Positions 36,770-45,500 of a DNA stretch of 64,000 bases are shown in pieces. Source of the DNA: Rhodospirillaceae bacterium bin65 (GTDB lineage: Bacteria > Pseudomonadota > Alphaproteobacteria > Bin65); the NCBI GenBank assembly GCA_002238725.1, contig MPMX01000015.1, positions 1 to 64,000 on the forward strand. The letters run 5' to 3'. The notes beneath the pieces were generated by a model. It was not told the origin of the DNA. It saw only the letters and a program-made list of their open reading frames with translations, and did not search any database. The position numbers and the translations under genes are program-made. Numbering within the stretch: the stretch's first letter is position 1; each line of letters starts with the position of its first letter.

Positions 36770-37495
36770 CTACCGCGCGCCGAGCTGTCTCAGTTGCAGG
36801 GCGCGCCGGCGCTGCGCCAGCAGGGCTGCCCGGCTGCGCAGGATCAGTACGGTCACGAAATAGGCCATGAATCCGGCAATCATCAGCAGCAACGGCCACA
36901 GCATCGAGGGGTGAATGGTCGGTCCGCCGAGTTTCAGGATGCTCGCCGGCTGGTGCAGGGTACTCCACCAGTCGACGGAGAACTTGATGATCGGCAGGTT
37001 GATGACACCGACCACGGCGAGCAGGGCCGCTGCCCGCGCGCCCCGTTGCGGATCGTCGAAGGCCCGCGCCAGCGCCATGTGCCCGAGATAGAGGAACAGC
37101 AGCACCAGCACCGATGTCAGGCGGGCGTCCCACACCCACCAGGCGCCCCACATGGGCTTGCCCCACAACGATCCGGTGGCGAGCGCCAGCACCGTGAAGC
37201 AGGCGCCGATCGGCGACGCGGCCTGGGCCACGATGTCGGCGACCGCGTGACGCCAGATCAGCGCGGCCGCGCTTGCGCCCGCCACGACGAGATAGATGAA
37301 CAGGGCCATCCAAGCCGACGGAACATGGACATACATGATCCGCACGCTTTCGCCCTGCTGATAATCGGCGGGCGAAAAGACCAGCGCCCAGGGGATGCCG
37401 ACGCCGAGGCAGAGCACCGTCGCTGCCAGGCTCCAGGGAAATACGGCGCGGGCGAGGCGGCGGAACCGCGCAGGATTGGCGAAACCGTGGAACAT
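36770..37495 (-). CDS. ccmC: Haem exporter CcmC
   Basis: Integral membrane protein that loads haem onto CcmE for cytochrome c maturation. The 241 residues have six hydrophobic segments, the tryptophan-rich motif WGAWWVWDARLT (about 116-127), and the two periplasmic haem-ligand histidines His57 (YVHVPSAW) and His181 (TLHQPAS). The start at 37495 (MFHGFANPARFRRLA) fits; a longer frame is low complexity. It is alone: ccmA, ccmB, ccmD and ccmE are not next to it, unlike most Ccm loci. Confidence 0.95.
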   Translation of the reverse strand: MFHGFANPARFRRLARAVFPWSLAATVLCLGVGIPWALVFSPADYQQGESVRIMYVHVPSAWMALFIYLVVAGASAAALIWRHAVADIVAQAASPIGACFTVLALATGSLWGKPMWGAWWVWDARLTSVLVLLFLYLGHMALARAFDDPQRGARAAALLAVVGVINLPIIKFSVDWWSTLHQPASILKLGGPTIHPSMLWPLLLMIAGFMAYFVTVLILRSRAALLAQRRRALQLRQLGAR

Positions 37496-37690
37496 GGGCG
37501 AAAGATTAGGTCCGGTCCCGCCGCCGCACCATCCCGGCGCTTTGTCGCCGCCGGTTCGGCGTTCGCGGCGAGGGCGGTCGCTGCAATCCCTGTATCCGGC
37601 CGGAGCGCCGTTGGGGTAATGGTGCCGTGCGCCGGTTTCGCCCTCGCGGCAGCGCCGGAACAAGGCCGCGCAAGAAGGATCTGACACCCC

Positions 37691-38083
37691 ATGGAATTTC
37701 TCGAAACGCTCAAGAGCGTCATGAATGTCGAAACGTCCGGCCAGTTGATCTGGGTGATGGTCGGCTTCCTGGGGCAGGCGATGTTCTCGGCCCGCTTCAT
37801 CGTCCAGTGGTTCGTCAGCGAGAAGGCGAAGGAAAGCATCGTGCCCATCGCTTTCTGGTATTTCAGCATCCTCGGCGGCATGACCCTGCTGACCTACGCC
37901 ATCTGGCGCCGCGATCCGGTGATCATCTGCGGCCAGGCCGGCGGCCTGCTGATCTATGCCCGCAACCTCTGGTTCATTTACAACAAGCGCGCGCGCGCGG
38001 CCGACCGGGTGCCGACGGACAGCGACGCCGAATGCCTTGCGGTCGGGTCCGCAGCGGCCGAAACGGAGAAGAAAAGGGGATAA
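37691..38083 (+). CDS. LAB_N domain membrane protein
   Basis: A 130-residue protein consisting of the lipid A biosynthesis N-terminal (LAB_N) domain: MVGFLGQAMFSARFIVQWFVSEK, then VPIAFWYFSILGGMTLLTYAIWRRDPVIICGQAGGLLIYARNLW. It has three membrane segments and a charged C-terminal tail. In other bacteria the domain is fused to LpxB or to glycosyltransferases, or stands alone near them; here there is no lipid A gene nearby. The function is unknown. Confidence 0.88.
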   Translation: MEFLETLKSVMNVETSGQLIWVMVGFLGQAMFSARFIVQWFVSEKAKESIVPIAFWYFSILGGMTLLTYAIWRRDPVIICGQAGGLLIYARNLWFIYNKRARAADRVPTDSDAECLAVGSAAAETEKKRG

Positions 38084-38093
38084 GGCCGCGCGC

Positions 38094-38885
38094 TCACCGG
38101 CCTCCGGCCGGCGACAGCATTTCGATCTGCTCGGGATGGGTGGCGACGATCAGCGGACCGTTGCGGCTGCGAACCCAGCCGCGCACGCGGATGTTCCGGC
38201 CTTCCAGCGCCTTGAGATCGATGCCCGCTGGACCGAACAGGCGGCGGGCGCGATTCCCGATTCGCACGGTGAAATCGGTCCGCCAGTCATCGCCGAAATT
38301 CAGATAGGCGACGTTGCGGAAACTGGCGACGGCCTTCACCCGCCCCTCGACGATCTGCCATGATTCAAGATCGCGCCGGACGGTATCGAGGGTCCGGACG
38401 GCGTAGCGCCCGTCGGCCCACAAGCCCAGGCCGGCCCGCCGCGCCGCAGCTTCGCGCACCAGCAGTTCGGCGATGCGCAGGCGGTTGTCGGCATAACTGC
38501 GCACCCGGACATGGCCGGCCGAGACGAGATCGCCCTGGACCCAGCGCGGCCCGACGAACAGATGGACGAGCAGACGACCGTAGCGGTCGGTGCGGCGGCC
38601 GGCGTAGAACAGCCGGACCGGCCTGTCGAGAACCAGGGCGGCGAGCGCGCGCCGCGAGGTTTCGGCGTGGGGCCACGGCCGCCGGTCGCGCCCGCCGAGG
38701 CGCGGCGCCTCGACGCCGGCAAGGCGCGCCGTGTCGCCGGTCGCCAGCCGCACGGTCGCACCGTTCACGACATCGACGACCCGCGCCTCGCCCGCCGGCC
38801 GCAGCGCTTCGGGCGCGGCAGATGCCCCCGGCGCGGCCAGCAACAGGAGGAACGGCAGCGCCGCCGCCGGGCTGCCGCGGCGCAC
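38094..38885 (-). CDS. Secreted nuclease-fold (SNase-like) protein, likely inactive
   Basis: A 263-residue protein from a GTG at 38885, which gives a classic signal peptide (MRRGSPAAALPFLLLLAAPGASA). An ATG at 38972 is an alternative but puts 29 extra residues before the signal. The OB-fold runs from VVDVVNGATVRLATGDTARLAGVEAPR through YGRLLVHLFV and GLGLW. Of the staphylococcal nuclease catalytic set, the two arginines are kept (Arg54, Arg104), but the Asp is Glu59, the Thr is Ala60, and the glutamate is replaced by Arg62. A C-terminal 90-residue part follows, with another beta-rich domain. Probably a binding rather than cutting protein. Confidence 0.8.
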   Translation of the reverse strand: MRRGSPAAALPFLLLLAAPGASAAPEALRPAGEARVVDVVNGATVRLATGDTARLAGVEAPRLGGRDRRPWPHAETSRRALAALVLDRPVRLFYAGRRTDRYGRLLVHLFVGPRWVQGDLVSAGHVRVRSYADNRLRIAELLVREAAARRAGLGLWADGRYAVRTLDTVRRDLESWQIVEGRVKAVASFRNVAYLNFGDDWRTDFTVRIGNRARRLFGPAGIDLKALEGRNIRVRGWVRSRNGPLIVATHPEQIEMLSPAGGR

Positions 38886-38966
38886 GGAACGGGTGACCTT
38901 CCGGGCGCGCTCGGCTACAGATGCGCGTCGCGTCTCTTCCAACGCTGGCAAGCCGCTCGCCCTCTC

Positions 38967-39980
38967 ATGCATGCCGAAGCCAATCCGTCCGTTTCCCGAT
39001 CCGTTTCCGGATCCGCTTCTGGATCCGCTTCCGGCGCCCGGGCCGATCTGTTCCCGGCGATCGAGCCCTACGACTGCGGGTTCGTCGCGCTCGATCATGG
39101 CCACAGGATGTATTGGGAGCAATCGGGCAATCCGGCCGGAGTCCCGGCCGTGTTCCTGCATGGCGGGCCGGGCGCCGGCACGTCGCCGACCCACCGGCGC
39201 TATTTCGACCCCGCCCATTACCGGATCGTCCTGTTCGACCAGCGCGGCGCCGGCAAGTCGACGCCGCCGGGCCATATCGAGGCCAATTCGACGCAACATC
39301 TGATTGCCGACATGGAACGGCTGCGGGCGCTGCTCGGCATCGAGTCCTGGTGGCTGTTCGGCGGCTCCTGGGGCAGCGCCCTGGCGATGGCCTACGGGGC
39401 GGCCCACCCGGCGCGCTGCCGCGGCTTCGTCCTGCGCGGAATTTTTCTCGGCCGCCGGGCGGAGCTGGACTGGTTCCTCAGCGGGATGAAGCGGATCTTT
39501 CCGGAAGCCCATCGTCGCTTCGCCGAATTCGTACCGGCGGCAGAGCGCGGCGATCTGCTGACCGCCTATCTCTCGCGGCTGACCGATCCCGATCCGGCGG
39601 TCCACCTGCCTGCCGCCCGCGCCTGGAGTGCGTATGAAGGCGCCTGCTCCACGCTGCTGCCGAGCCCGGACACCGTCACGGCCTTCCAGCAGGACCGCAT
39701 GGCGCTGGGTCTGGCGCGGATCGAAGCGCACTACTTCCGGAACGGCATGTTCCTGGACGGCGAGGACCTGCTGCACGGTATCGGCAAGCTCCGCCATCTG
39801 CCCTGCACCATCGTCCAGGGCCGCTACGACGTGGTCTGCCCGATCATGACGGCGGACGAACTTTCCCGGGCCTGGCCCGAGGCCGTCTATGTCGTGGTGC
39901 CCGACGCCGGCCATTCGGCGATGGAGCCCGGCATCCGCCGGGCGCTGCTGGAAGCGATGGAAGGCTACAAGAAAACCTGA
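38967..39980 (+). CDS. pip: Prolyl aminopeptidase
   Basis: Alpha/beta-hydrolase that removes N-terminal proline from peptides. The 337 residues include HGGPGAGTSP, the nucleophile Ser134 in FGGSWGSALA, the Asp in GRYDVVCP and the His in DAGHSAMEP. The start at 38967 lies in ATGCAT, shared with the possible upstream start of the divergent nuclease-like gene. The N-terminal 24 residues include four tandem repeats (SVSRSVSGSASGSASG), absent from typical members. Cytoplasmic; no signal peptide. Confidence 0.93.
   Translation: MHAEANPSVSRSVSGSASGSASGARADLFPAIEPYDCGFVALDHGHRMYWEQSGNPAGVPAVFLHGGPGAGTSPTHRRYFDPAHYRIVLFDQRGAGKSTPPGHIEANSTQHLIADMERLRALLGIESWWLFGGSWGSALAMAYGAAHPARCRGFVLRGIFLGRRAELDWFLSGMKRIFPEAHRRFAEFVPAAERGDLLTAYLSRLTDPDPAVHLPAARAWSAYEGACSTLLPSPDTVTAFQQDRMALGLARIEAHYFRNGMFLDGEDLLHGIGKLRHLPCTIVQGRYDVVCPIMTADELSRAWPEAVYVVVPDAGHSAMEPGIRRALLEAMEGYKKT
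38988..39035. repeat. Four 12-bp tandem repeats in pip
   Basis: Four 12-base units (38988-38999, 39000-39011, 39012-39023, 39024-39035; consensus TCCGYTTCYGGA) encode SVSR, SVSG, SASG, SASG at the N-terminus of prolyl aminopeptidase. Copy number could change without frame loss. Confidence 0.9.
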
Positions 39981-39996
39981 CGCCGAATTGGCGGGC

Positions 39997-40287
39997 CTAC
40001 CCGGCCGCGGCGTCGATGAAGCGGGCGAGCGCGATATCCTTCTCGCTGACCCCGCCGGCGTCATGGGTGCTCAGGGTGATTTCGACCCGGTTATAGACAT
40101 TGAACCACTCGGGATGATGGTCGGCCCGCTCGGCAAAGAGCGCCACGCGCGCCATGAAGCCGAAGGCTTCGTTAAAATCCCGGAAGCGGAAATTTTTTGC
40201 GATTGCGTCGCGTCCATCGACTTCCGACCAGCCATCGAGGTCTGCCAGCGCGTCGCCGCGCGCCGGGCCCGTGAGCCTTTCCGTCAT
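39997..40287 (-). CDS. Pterin-4a-carbinolamine dehydratase
   Basis: A 96-residue PCD/PhhB-type enzyme that recycles the pterin cofactor of aromatic amino acid hydroxylases, or acts in pterin metabolism. The signature is complete: [33 protein letters not shown] with the active His pair. The preceding [17 protein letters not shown] helix is normal. No phenylalanine hydroxylase is nearby. It converges on pip with only 16 bases between. Confidence 0.95.
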   Translation of the reverse strand: MTERLTGPARGDALADLDGWSEVDGRDAIAKNFRFRDFNEAFGFMARVALFAERADHHPEWFNVYNRVEITLSTHDAGGVSEKDIALARFIDAAAG

Positions 40288-40358
40288 CGTCGTCCTCCCA
40301 CGCCGGGCCGAACCCGGCCATGCCTTGTGCGCCGCGCTGCGCTTCCTATCTCGGCGCT

Positions 40359-40850
40359 ATGAGCGCACGAGACCGGATAACGCCCCGCCGGAACCGGGCA
40401 ACGCCCGTCGTAACACCGCAGAACCGGCCGCGGCAAGGCGCGCCTGCGGTGGGGCTTGCGGCCGGGACGGGCGAACCGGATGACAAAATCCTGGCGATCG
40501 CGGAGCGGTGCTACGCGGCGCTGCCCGCCGATTTCCGGCGATATGCCGACAATGTCGTCATCACGATCCAGGATTTTCCGGATTCCGATACCCTCGCGCA
40601 CATGGGCTGCGCCACCCGCTGGGATCTGCTCGGCCTCTACAGCGGCATCGCGGTGGGCGAGAAAGAATCAGGATACGTTGCGCCGGCGCCCGACCGCATC
40701 TTTCTCTATGCCCGCCCGATTGCGGCCTATGCCAAGGAAACCGGGGAGCGGCTCGTCGATGTCGTCCGCCATGTGCTGATCCACGAAATCGGCCACCATT
40801 TCGGCCTGTCCGATGCCGATATGGAACGGATCGAGGCGGCATGCCGATGA
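40359..40850 (+). CDS. Zincin-like metallopeptidase (Zincin_1 family)
   Basis: A 163-residue small metallopeptidase of the PF06262 type. The zinc motif is HVLIHEIGHHFGLSDADM, with HEIGH as HExxH and the downstream Asp as the third ligand candidate. Upstream there is the family helix LPADFRRYADNVVITIQDFPD. The start at 40359 is chosen for a reasonable N-terminus, but the first 45 residues are disordered and unconserved. The gene is followed 67 bases on by a Lon-like protease. Confidence 0.85.
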   Translation: MSARDRITPRRNRATPVVTPQNRPRQGAPAVGLAAGTGEPDDKILAIAERCYAALPADFRRYADNVVITIQDFPDSDTLAHMGCATRWDLLGLYSGIAVGEKESGYVAPAPDRIFLYARPIAAYAKETGERLVDVVRHVLIHEIGHHFGLSDADMERIEAACR

Positions 40851-40917
40851 GCCGCCTGCCGCCTGCCGCGGTGCGCGATGGCGGGAAATGGCCTTCGGCA
40901 ACAGGACGGGATTGACC

Positions 40918-43323
40918 ATGGCCTCCACCGATCCGCTGACGCCCGGGGAGCTGCGCTGGACCTGCGATCCAGCATCCCTGGGATTCGAGACCACTGCCGG
41001 GTTGCAGCCGGTCGGCGATGTGGTCGGCCAGCCGCGCGCGGTGGCGGCGCTGGAATTCGGCGTCGGGATGGACCGGCAAGGCTACAACCTGTTCTGTTTC
41101 GGCCCGCCCGGCGCCGGCAAGCATTCCATCGTGCGCAACCATATCGTCGGCGCAGCGCGGGACCGGCCCGCGGCCGCGGACTGGGTCTACGTCCACAATT
41201 TCGACGAGCCGCACCGGCCCGCGGCGCTGAAACTGCCGACCGGCCGCGCCGGCGCCTTTCGCGATGCGATGGACAGGCTGGTGCGCGAACTCAAGGCCGG
41301 CATCCCGGCCGCCTTCGAATCCGACGAGTATCAGGCCCGCCGGAATGTCGTGGAGCAGTCTTTCCGCAATCGCCAGGCCGGGGCGTTCGGCGCGCTGCAG
41401 CGGGCGGCGGCCGCGCAGAATATCGTCATGGTCCAGGGCGAACAGGGATTCATGTTCGCGCCGGCGGACGATGGCCAACCGATGCAGCAGGACGCCTTCA
41501 ACGCGCTGAGCGAACGGGAGCGCACCGCCTTCCAGAAACTCGTCGAGGAATTTCAGGCCCGCCTGCAGGAGACGATGCGCCAATACCCGGCCTGGGAGCA
41601 GGAGACCCGGGCGGTCCTGCGCGCGCTCAACCGGGAAGTCGCGCGCAATGTCACAACCGTGCTGGTCAGGGGCGTCCGGGACGAATTTGCCGACCTGCCG
41701 GAAATCGTCGCCTTTCTCGGCCGGGTCGAAGACGATGTCGTCGACAATGTATTCGACTTCCTGAAGGCGTTGCAGGAACAGCAGCAGGGCGGCGACGGCG
41801 GCCGGCAGATCGCCAATCTGGTCGGCCGGCCCAACGAGTTGACCGGCCGCGACGAGAACGCCGCTTTCCGGCGCTACGCCGTCAACATCGTCGTCCAGCA
41901 CGATCCGTCGGGCGGCGCCCCGGTGGTGACAGAAGATGCGCCCGTCCTGGGCAACCTGGTCGGCCGGGTCGAGCACACCGCGCGGTTCGGCACCCTGGTG
42001 ACAGATTTCTCGCTGATCAAACCCGGCGCGCTCCACAAGGCGAACGGCGGGTTCCTGATCGTCGATGCGCGCAAGCTGCTGATGCAGCCGATGGCGTGGG
42101 AAGAATTGAAGCGTGCGTTGATTGCGCGCGAAATCAGGATCGGCACGCTGCCCCAGCTCATGGGCCAGCAGACCACGGTCACGCTCGACCCGCAGCCCAT
42201 CCCGCTGAGTGTGAAAGTCCTGCTGATCGGCGAGCCCGGGCTGTATTACTCGCTGGCAGCGCGCGACCCGGATTTCGACACGCTATTCAAGGTTGCGGTC
42301 GAGTTCGCCGGCCATCTGGACCGGACGCCGGAAAACATCGGCCTCTACGCCCGGCTCATCGCCCGCATCCAGCAGCGTGAAAGACTGTTGCCGCTCGCCG
42401 CTCCGGCGGTGGCGCGGCTGCTGGAACACGCGGCGCGCAGGGTTTCGGACCGCACCAAGCTCTCGGCGCAGGTGGCCGAAATCTACGACATCGTGCGCGA
42501 GGCCGAGCATGGCGCGCGCAACGAAGGCCGGGATGCCGTCGGGGCCGACGATATCCGGTCCGCCATCGATGCGCGGATCTATCGGTCCGACCGCATCCGC
42601 GAGACGATGTACGAGCAGATCGAGCGCGATTCCGTGCTGATCTCGACCGACGGCGAGGCGGTCGGCCAGATCAACGGTTTGAGCGTTCTGGCGATCGGCG
42701 GTTTCTCGTTCGGCAAGCCCTCCCGGGTTTCGGCCAGCGTCCGGTTCGGCAAGGGCGAGGTGATCGACATTGAACGGCAGGTCGACCTCGGCGGTCCGCT
42801 GCATTCCAAGGGCATTCTCATTCTGCAGGGGTTTCTGGGCCAGCGCTTCGGGCAGGACCGGCCGATCGCCATGGCGGCGAGCCTGGTGATGGAGCAATCC
42901 TATGGCGGCGTCGACGGCGACAGCGCCTCCTCGACCGAGCTCTATGCCCTGCTCTCCGCGTTGAGCGGCATCCCGATCCGGCAATCTCTCGCTGTCACCG
43001 GTTCGGTCAACCAGTTCGGCGAGGTCCAGGTCATCGGCGGGGTCAACGAGAAGATCGAGGGCTTTTTCGATATCTGCAGGGCGCGCGGCCTGACCGGCGA
43101 GCAGGGCGTGCTCATCCCGCAAGCGAACGCCGCGAACCTGATGCTGCGTCAGGATGTTGTCGACGCCTGCGCGGAAGGAAACTTCCGGATTCACGCCGTC
43201 GCGTCGATCGACGAGGGGATCGAGGTGCTGACCGGGACCGGCGCCGATACGGTCAACGAGCGGGTCGGCGAAACCCTCGACCGGTTTGCCGAACGGGCCA
43301 AGGAGTTCGCCGGAAGTTTCTGA
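40918..43323 (+). CDS. ATP-dependent Lon-like protease (YcbZ/LonB type)
   Basis: An 801-residue protein of the AAA_32/LonB-like type. The Walker A motif is GPPGAGKHS (62-70), the middle has a long helical insertion, and the C-terminal Lon protease domain has the catalytic dyad Ser669 (GVDGDSASSTE) and Lys712 (GGVNEKIEGF), 43 residues apart as in Lon. Start at 40918 (MASTDPLTPGELRW). Members are ATP-dependent proteases of poorly known substrate, related to E. coli YcbZ. It lacks the N-terminal substrate domain of classical Lon. The preceding zincin gene may share its transcript. Confidence 0.92.
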   Translation: MASTDPLTPGELRWTCDPASLGFETTAGLQPVGDVVGQPRAVAALEFGVGMDRQGYNLFCFGPPGAGKHSIVRNHIVGAARDRPAAADWVYVHNFDEPHRPAALKLPTGRAGAFRDAMDRLVRELKAGIPAAFESDEYQARRNVVEQSFRNRQAGAFGALQRAAAAQNIVMVQGEQGFMFAPADDGQPMQQDAFNALSERERTAFQKLVEEFQARLQETMRQYPAWEQETRAVLRALNREVARNVTTVLVRGVRDEFADLPEIVAFLGRVEDDVVDNVFDFLKALQEQQQGGDGGRQIANLVGRPNELTGRDENAAFRRYAVNIVVQHDPSGGAPVVTEDAPVLGNLVGRVEHTARFGTLVTDFSLIKPGALHKANGGFLIVDARKLLMQPMAWEELKRALIAREIRIGTLPQLMGQQTTVTLDPQPIPLSVKVLLIGEPGLYYSLAARDPDFDTLFKVAVEFAGHLDRTPENIGLYARLIARIQQRERLLPLAAPAVARLLEHAARRVSDRTKLSAQVAEIYDIVREAEHGARNEGRDAVGADDIRSAIDARIYRSDRIRETMYEQIERDSVLISTDGEAVGQINGLSVLAIGGFSFGKPSRVSASVRFGKGEVIDIERQVDLGGPLHSKGILILQGFLGQRFGQDRPIAMAASLVMEQSYGGVDGDSASSTELYALLSALSGIPIRQSLAVTGSVNQFGEVQVIGGVNEKIEGFFDICRARGLTGEQGVLIPQANAANLMLRQDVVDACAEGNFRIHAVASIDEGIEVLTGTGADTVNERVGETLDRFAERAKEFAGSF

Positions 43324-43360
43324 CCGTCGCGGTGCAGGCTCCCCCACCCGGGCGGACGCG

Positions 43361-44344
43361 TTACGATAACCCGGTCTCGATGACAACCTTGCCGGTCGAT
43401 TTGCGCCCCAGCAGCATGGCCATCGCGGCCGGCGTTTCCTCCAGCGCGAAAGTGGCCGAAATGTGCGGCTTGAGCAGGCCGTCGGCGTACCAGCCGAGCA
43501 GTTCCTCGAAGCCGCTCAGGATCACTGCCGGATCGTTCTTCATGTACGCGCCCCAGAACACGCCGACGGCGGCGGCGTTCTTGAGCAGCAGATAGTTGGC
43601 CGGCGCCTGCGGAATGCGGCCGGCGGCGAAACCGATAACCAGCAGCCGGCCTTCCCAGGCGATACAGCGCAGCGACGCGTCGAACACGTCGCCGCCCACC
43701 GGATCGTAGATGACGTTGGCGCCCTTGCCGCCGGTCAACTCGAGCACCCGGCTGCGGATGTCTTCCTCGGAATAGTCGATCGTTTCCCCGGCACCGTTGG
43801 CTTCTGCAATGGCGCGTTTCTCGGCGCCCCGAGCCGTGCCGATCACGCGCGCGCCGAGCACCTTGCCGATCTGCACGGCGGTGAGCCCGACGCCGCCGGC
43901 CGCACCGTGGACCAGCAGGGTTTCGCCGGCCTGCAGGTGCCCGCGATGGCGCAGCGCGAGATGGGATGTGCCATAGGCAACCGGAAAGGCGGCGGCGTCG
44001 GCAAATCCCATGCTGTCCGGAATCTTCAGCACCCGTTGCGCCTGTACGACGCACCGCTCGGCAAAACTGCCATGACCGGTCAGCGCCATGACCCGATCAC
44101 CTTCCTTCAGGCCGGTCACCCCGGCGCCGACGGCTTCGATCTCACCGGCCGCTTCCATGCCCGGGCTGAAGGGAAAAGGCGGTTTTTCCTGATATTTGCC
44201 GGCAACGATCAGCGTGTCGGCGAAATTCAGCCCGGCGGCGTGTACGGCGACCCGCACCTCGCCCGCGACCGGATCGCGCACCGGCAGCGAATCAACCGTC
44301 AGATCTTTCGGATCTGTCCATTCCCGTACAACGACTGCCCGCAT
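43361..44344 (-). CDS. NADPH:quinone reductase-like MDR protein
   Basis: A 327-residue zinc-free medium-chain reductase. The GroES-like half begins MRAVVVREWTDPKDLTVDSL, and the Rossmann half shows LLVHGAAGGVGLTAVQIGKVLGARVIGTARG. No structural zinc cysteines are present. It would reduce a quinone or enone with NADPH. Its end converges on the Lon-like gene; the asparaginase lies 24 bases upstream on the same strand, so they may form an operon. Confidence 0.92.
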   Translation of the reverse strand: MRAVVVREWTDPKDLTVDSLPVRDPVAGEVRVAVHAAGLNFADTLIVAGKYQEKPPFPFSPGMEAAGEIEAVGAGVTGLKEGDRVMALTGHGSFAERCVVQAQRVLKIPDSMGFADAAAFPVAYGTSHLALRHRGHLQAGETLLVHGAAGGVGLTAVQIGKVLGARVIGTARGAEKRAIAEANGAGETIDYSEEDIRSRVLELTGGKGANVIYDPVGGDVFDASLRCIAWEGRLLVIGFAAGRIPQAPANYLLLKNAAAVGVFWGAYMKNDPAVILSGFEELLGWYADGLLKPHISATFALEETPAAMAMLLGRKSTGKVVIETGLS

Positions 44345-44368
44345 GGCGTTTCCTGCCCCGTTCGATTG

Positions 44369-45397
44369 TCAATGTTTGCCCAGCCAGCCGGGCGCGATTT
44401 CGAAACCTCCGACGATGTCGCCGGCAGTGTTGCGGATCGGCGGCTCCACATAAGGGCTGAGCGCGGCCCAGTCCCTATCGTCGAGCAGTTCGAGATACCG
44501 CAAGACGGCGGCCATGGCCACTTCCGCCGCGCGGCGGGCGCCATCGTCGATTTTCAGCGCCACACCGAGGCCGAAATAGGGCAGGGCCGCCGCATAGACG
44601 CCCTCCGCACCGGTCTTGGCGATCAGGCCGTTGCCTTTCCGCCTGATCAGCGCCGTGTCGAAACGTTCGCTCCCGGCGACATGTTCCGGATGGCTCACAA
44701 TCGCGACCTTGAGCCGCCGGATGGCGGACTGGCGCGGCACCGGCATGCCGCGGGTATCGCCGAACCGGGCATAGGCGCGGGCAATGGCTTCCAGCGGGAT
44801 GGCCCAGCAGGGCGCGCTGCAGCCGTCGACCGTCACCGCCGCATCGCTCAGGTCTGCGTCGGTCATTTCGCAGAGGGTTTCCCGGATCCGCTGCTGCACC
44901 GGATGATCCGGTCGTGCGTAACCCTCCGGGGGCTGGCCGGAATGGAGCGCCGCCGCGATCATCGCCAAATGTTTGCCGCTGCAATTATTGTGGAGCCGCG
45001 ACGGCGCCTCGCCGGCCGCCTCCATCCGCGCCGCGGACATGCGACCCAGAGGCAAATGCGGTCCGCAGGCCAGTACAGCCTCCGGCAGGTCCAGCCGGCG
45101 CAGCCAGGCGCGCGCAGTGCGCAGGTGGGCCGGATCGCCGCTGTGCGAGGCGCAGGCAAGCGCCAGTTCCTCGCCGGTGGATTTCCAGACGTCTGCCGCG
45201 CCGTCTTCTATGTAGGGAATCGCCTGAAGCGGCTTGACCGCCGAGCGCGGCAGGATCGGCCGGCCGACATCCCCGGCGGCGAGCACGGTGTCGCCTTCGA
45301 CGTCGATCACGCACACCGCTCCGCGATGGGTGCTTTCGACGAAGCCAGAGCGGACGACGTTGATCAGCACGGGATTAATGGGCGGATCGACGGTCAT
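44369..45397 (-). CDS. L-asparaginase, ReAV (asparaginase II family) type
   Basis: A 342-residue enzyme of the PF06089 family, related to the inducible Rhizobium etli asparaginase and unrelated to the E. coli type. Family marks are ILPRSAVKPLQAIPYIE (with the Ser-x-x-Lys), CASHSGDPAHL, SRLHNNCSGKHLAMI, TVDGCSAPCWAIPL and a zinc-type Cys pair. Converts asparagine to aspartate and ammonia. The start at 45397 (MTVDPPINPVLINVVRSGFVES) is normal. Confidence 0.93.
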   Translation of the reverse strand: MTVDPPINPVLINVVRSGFVESTHRGAVCVIDVEGDTVLAAGDVGRPILPRSAVKPLQAIPYIEDGAADVWKSTGEELALACASHSGDPAHLRTARAWLRRLDLPEAVLACGPHLPLGRMSAARMEAAGEAPSRLHNNCSGKHLAMIAAALHSGQPPEGYARPDHPVQQRIRETLCEMTDADLSDAAVTVDGCSAPCWAIPLEAIARAYARFGDTRGMPVPRQSAIRRLKVAIVSHPEHVAGSERFDTALIRRKGNGLIAKTGAEGVYAAALPYFGLGVALKIDDGARRAAEVAMAAVLRYLELLDDRDWAALSPYVEPPIRNTAGDIVGGFEIAPGWLGKH

Positions 45398-45500
45398 ATA
45401 CTTCAGTCTTCAATAAGAACAGACCGGGCGCGTGATGGGCATGGTCGGTTTTCGCAAAATAATCTTGTCCGCTTCATAGAGACAGACCAAATCACTGTCC

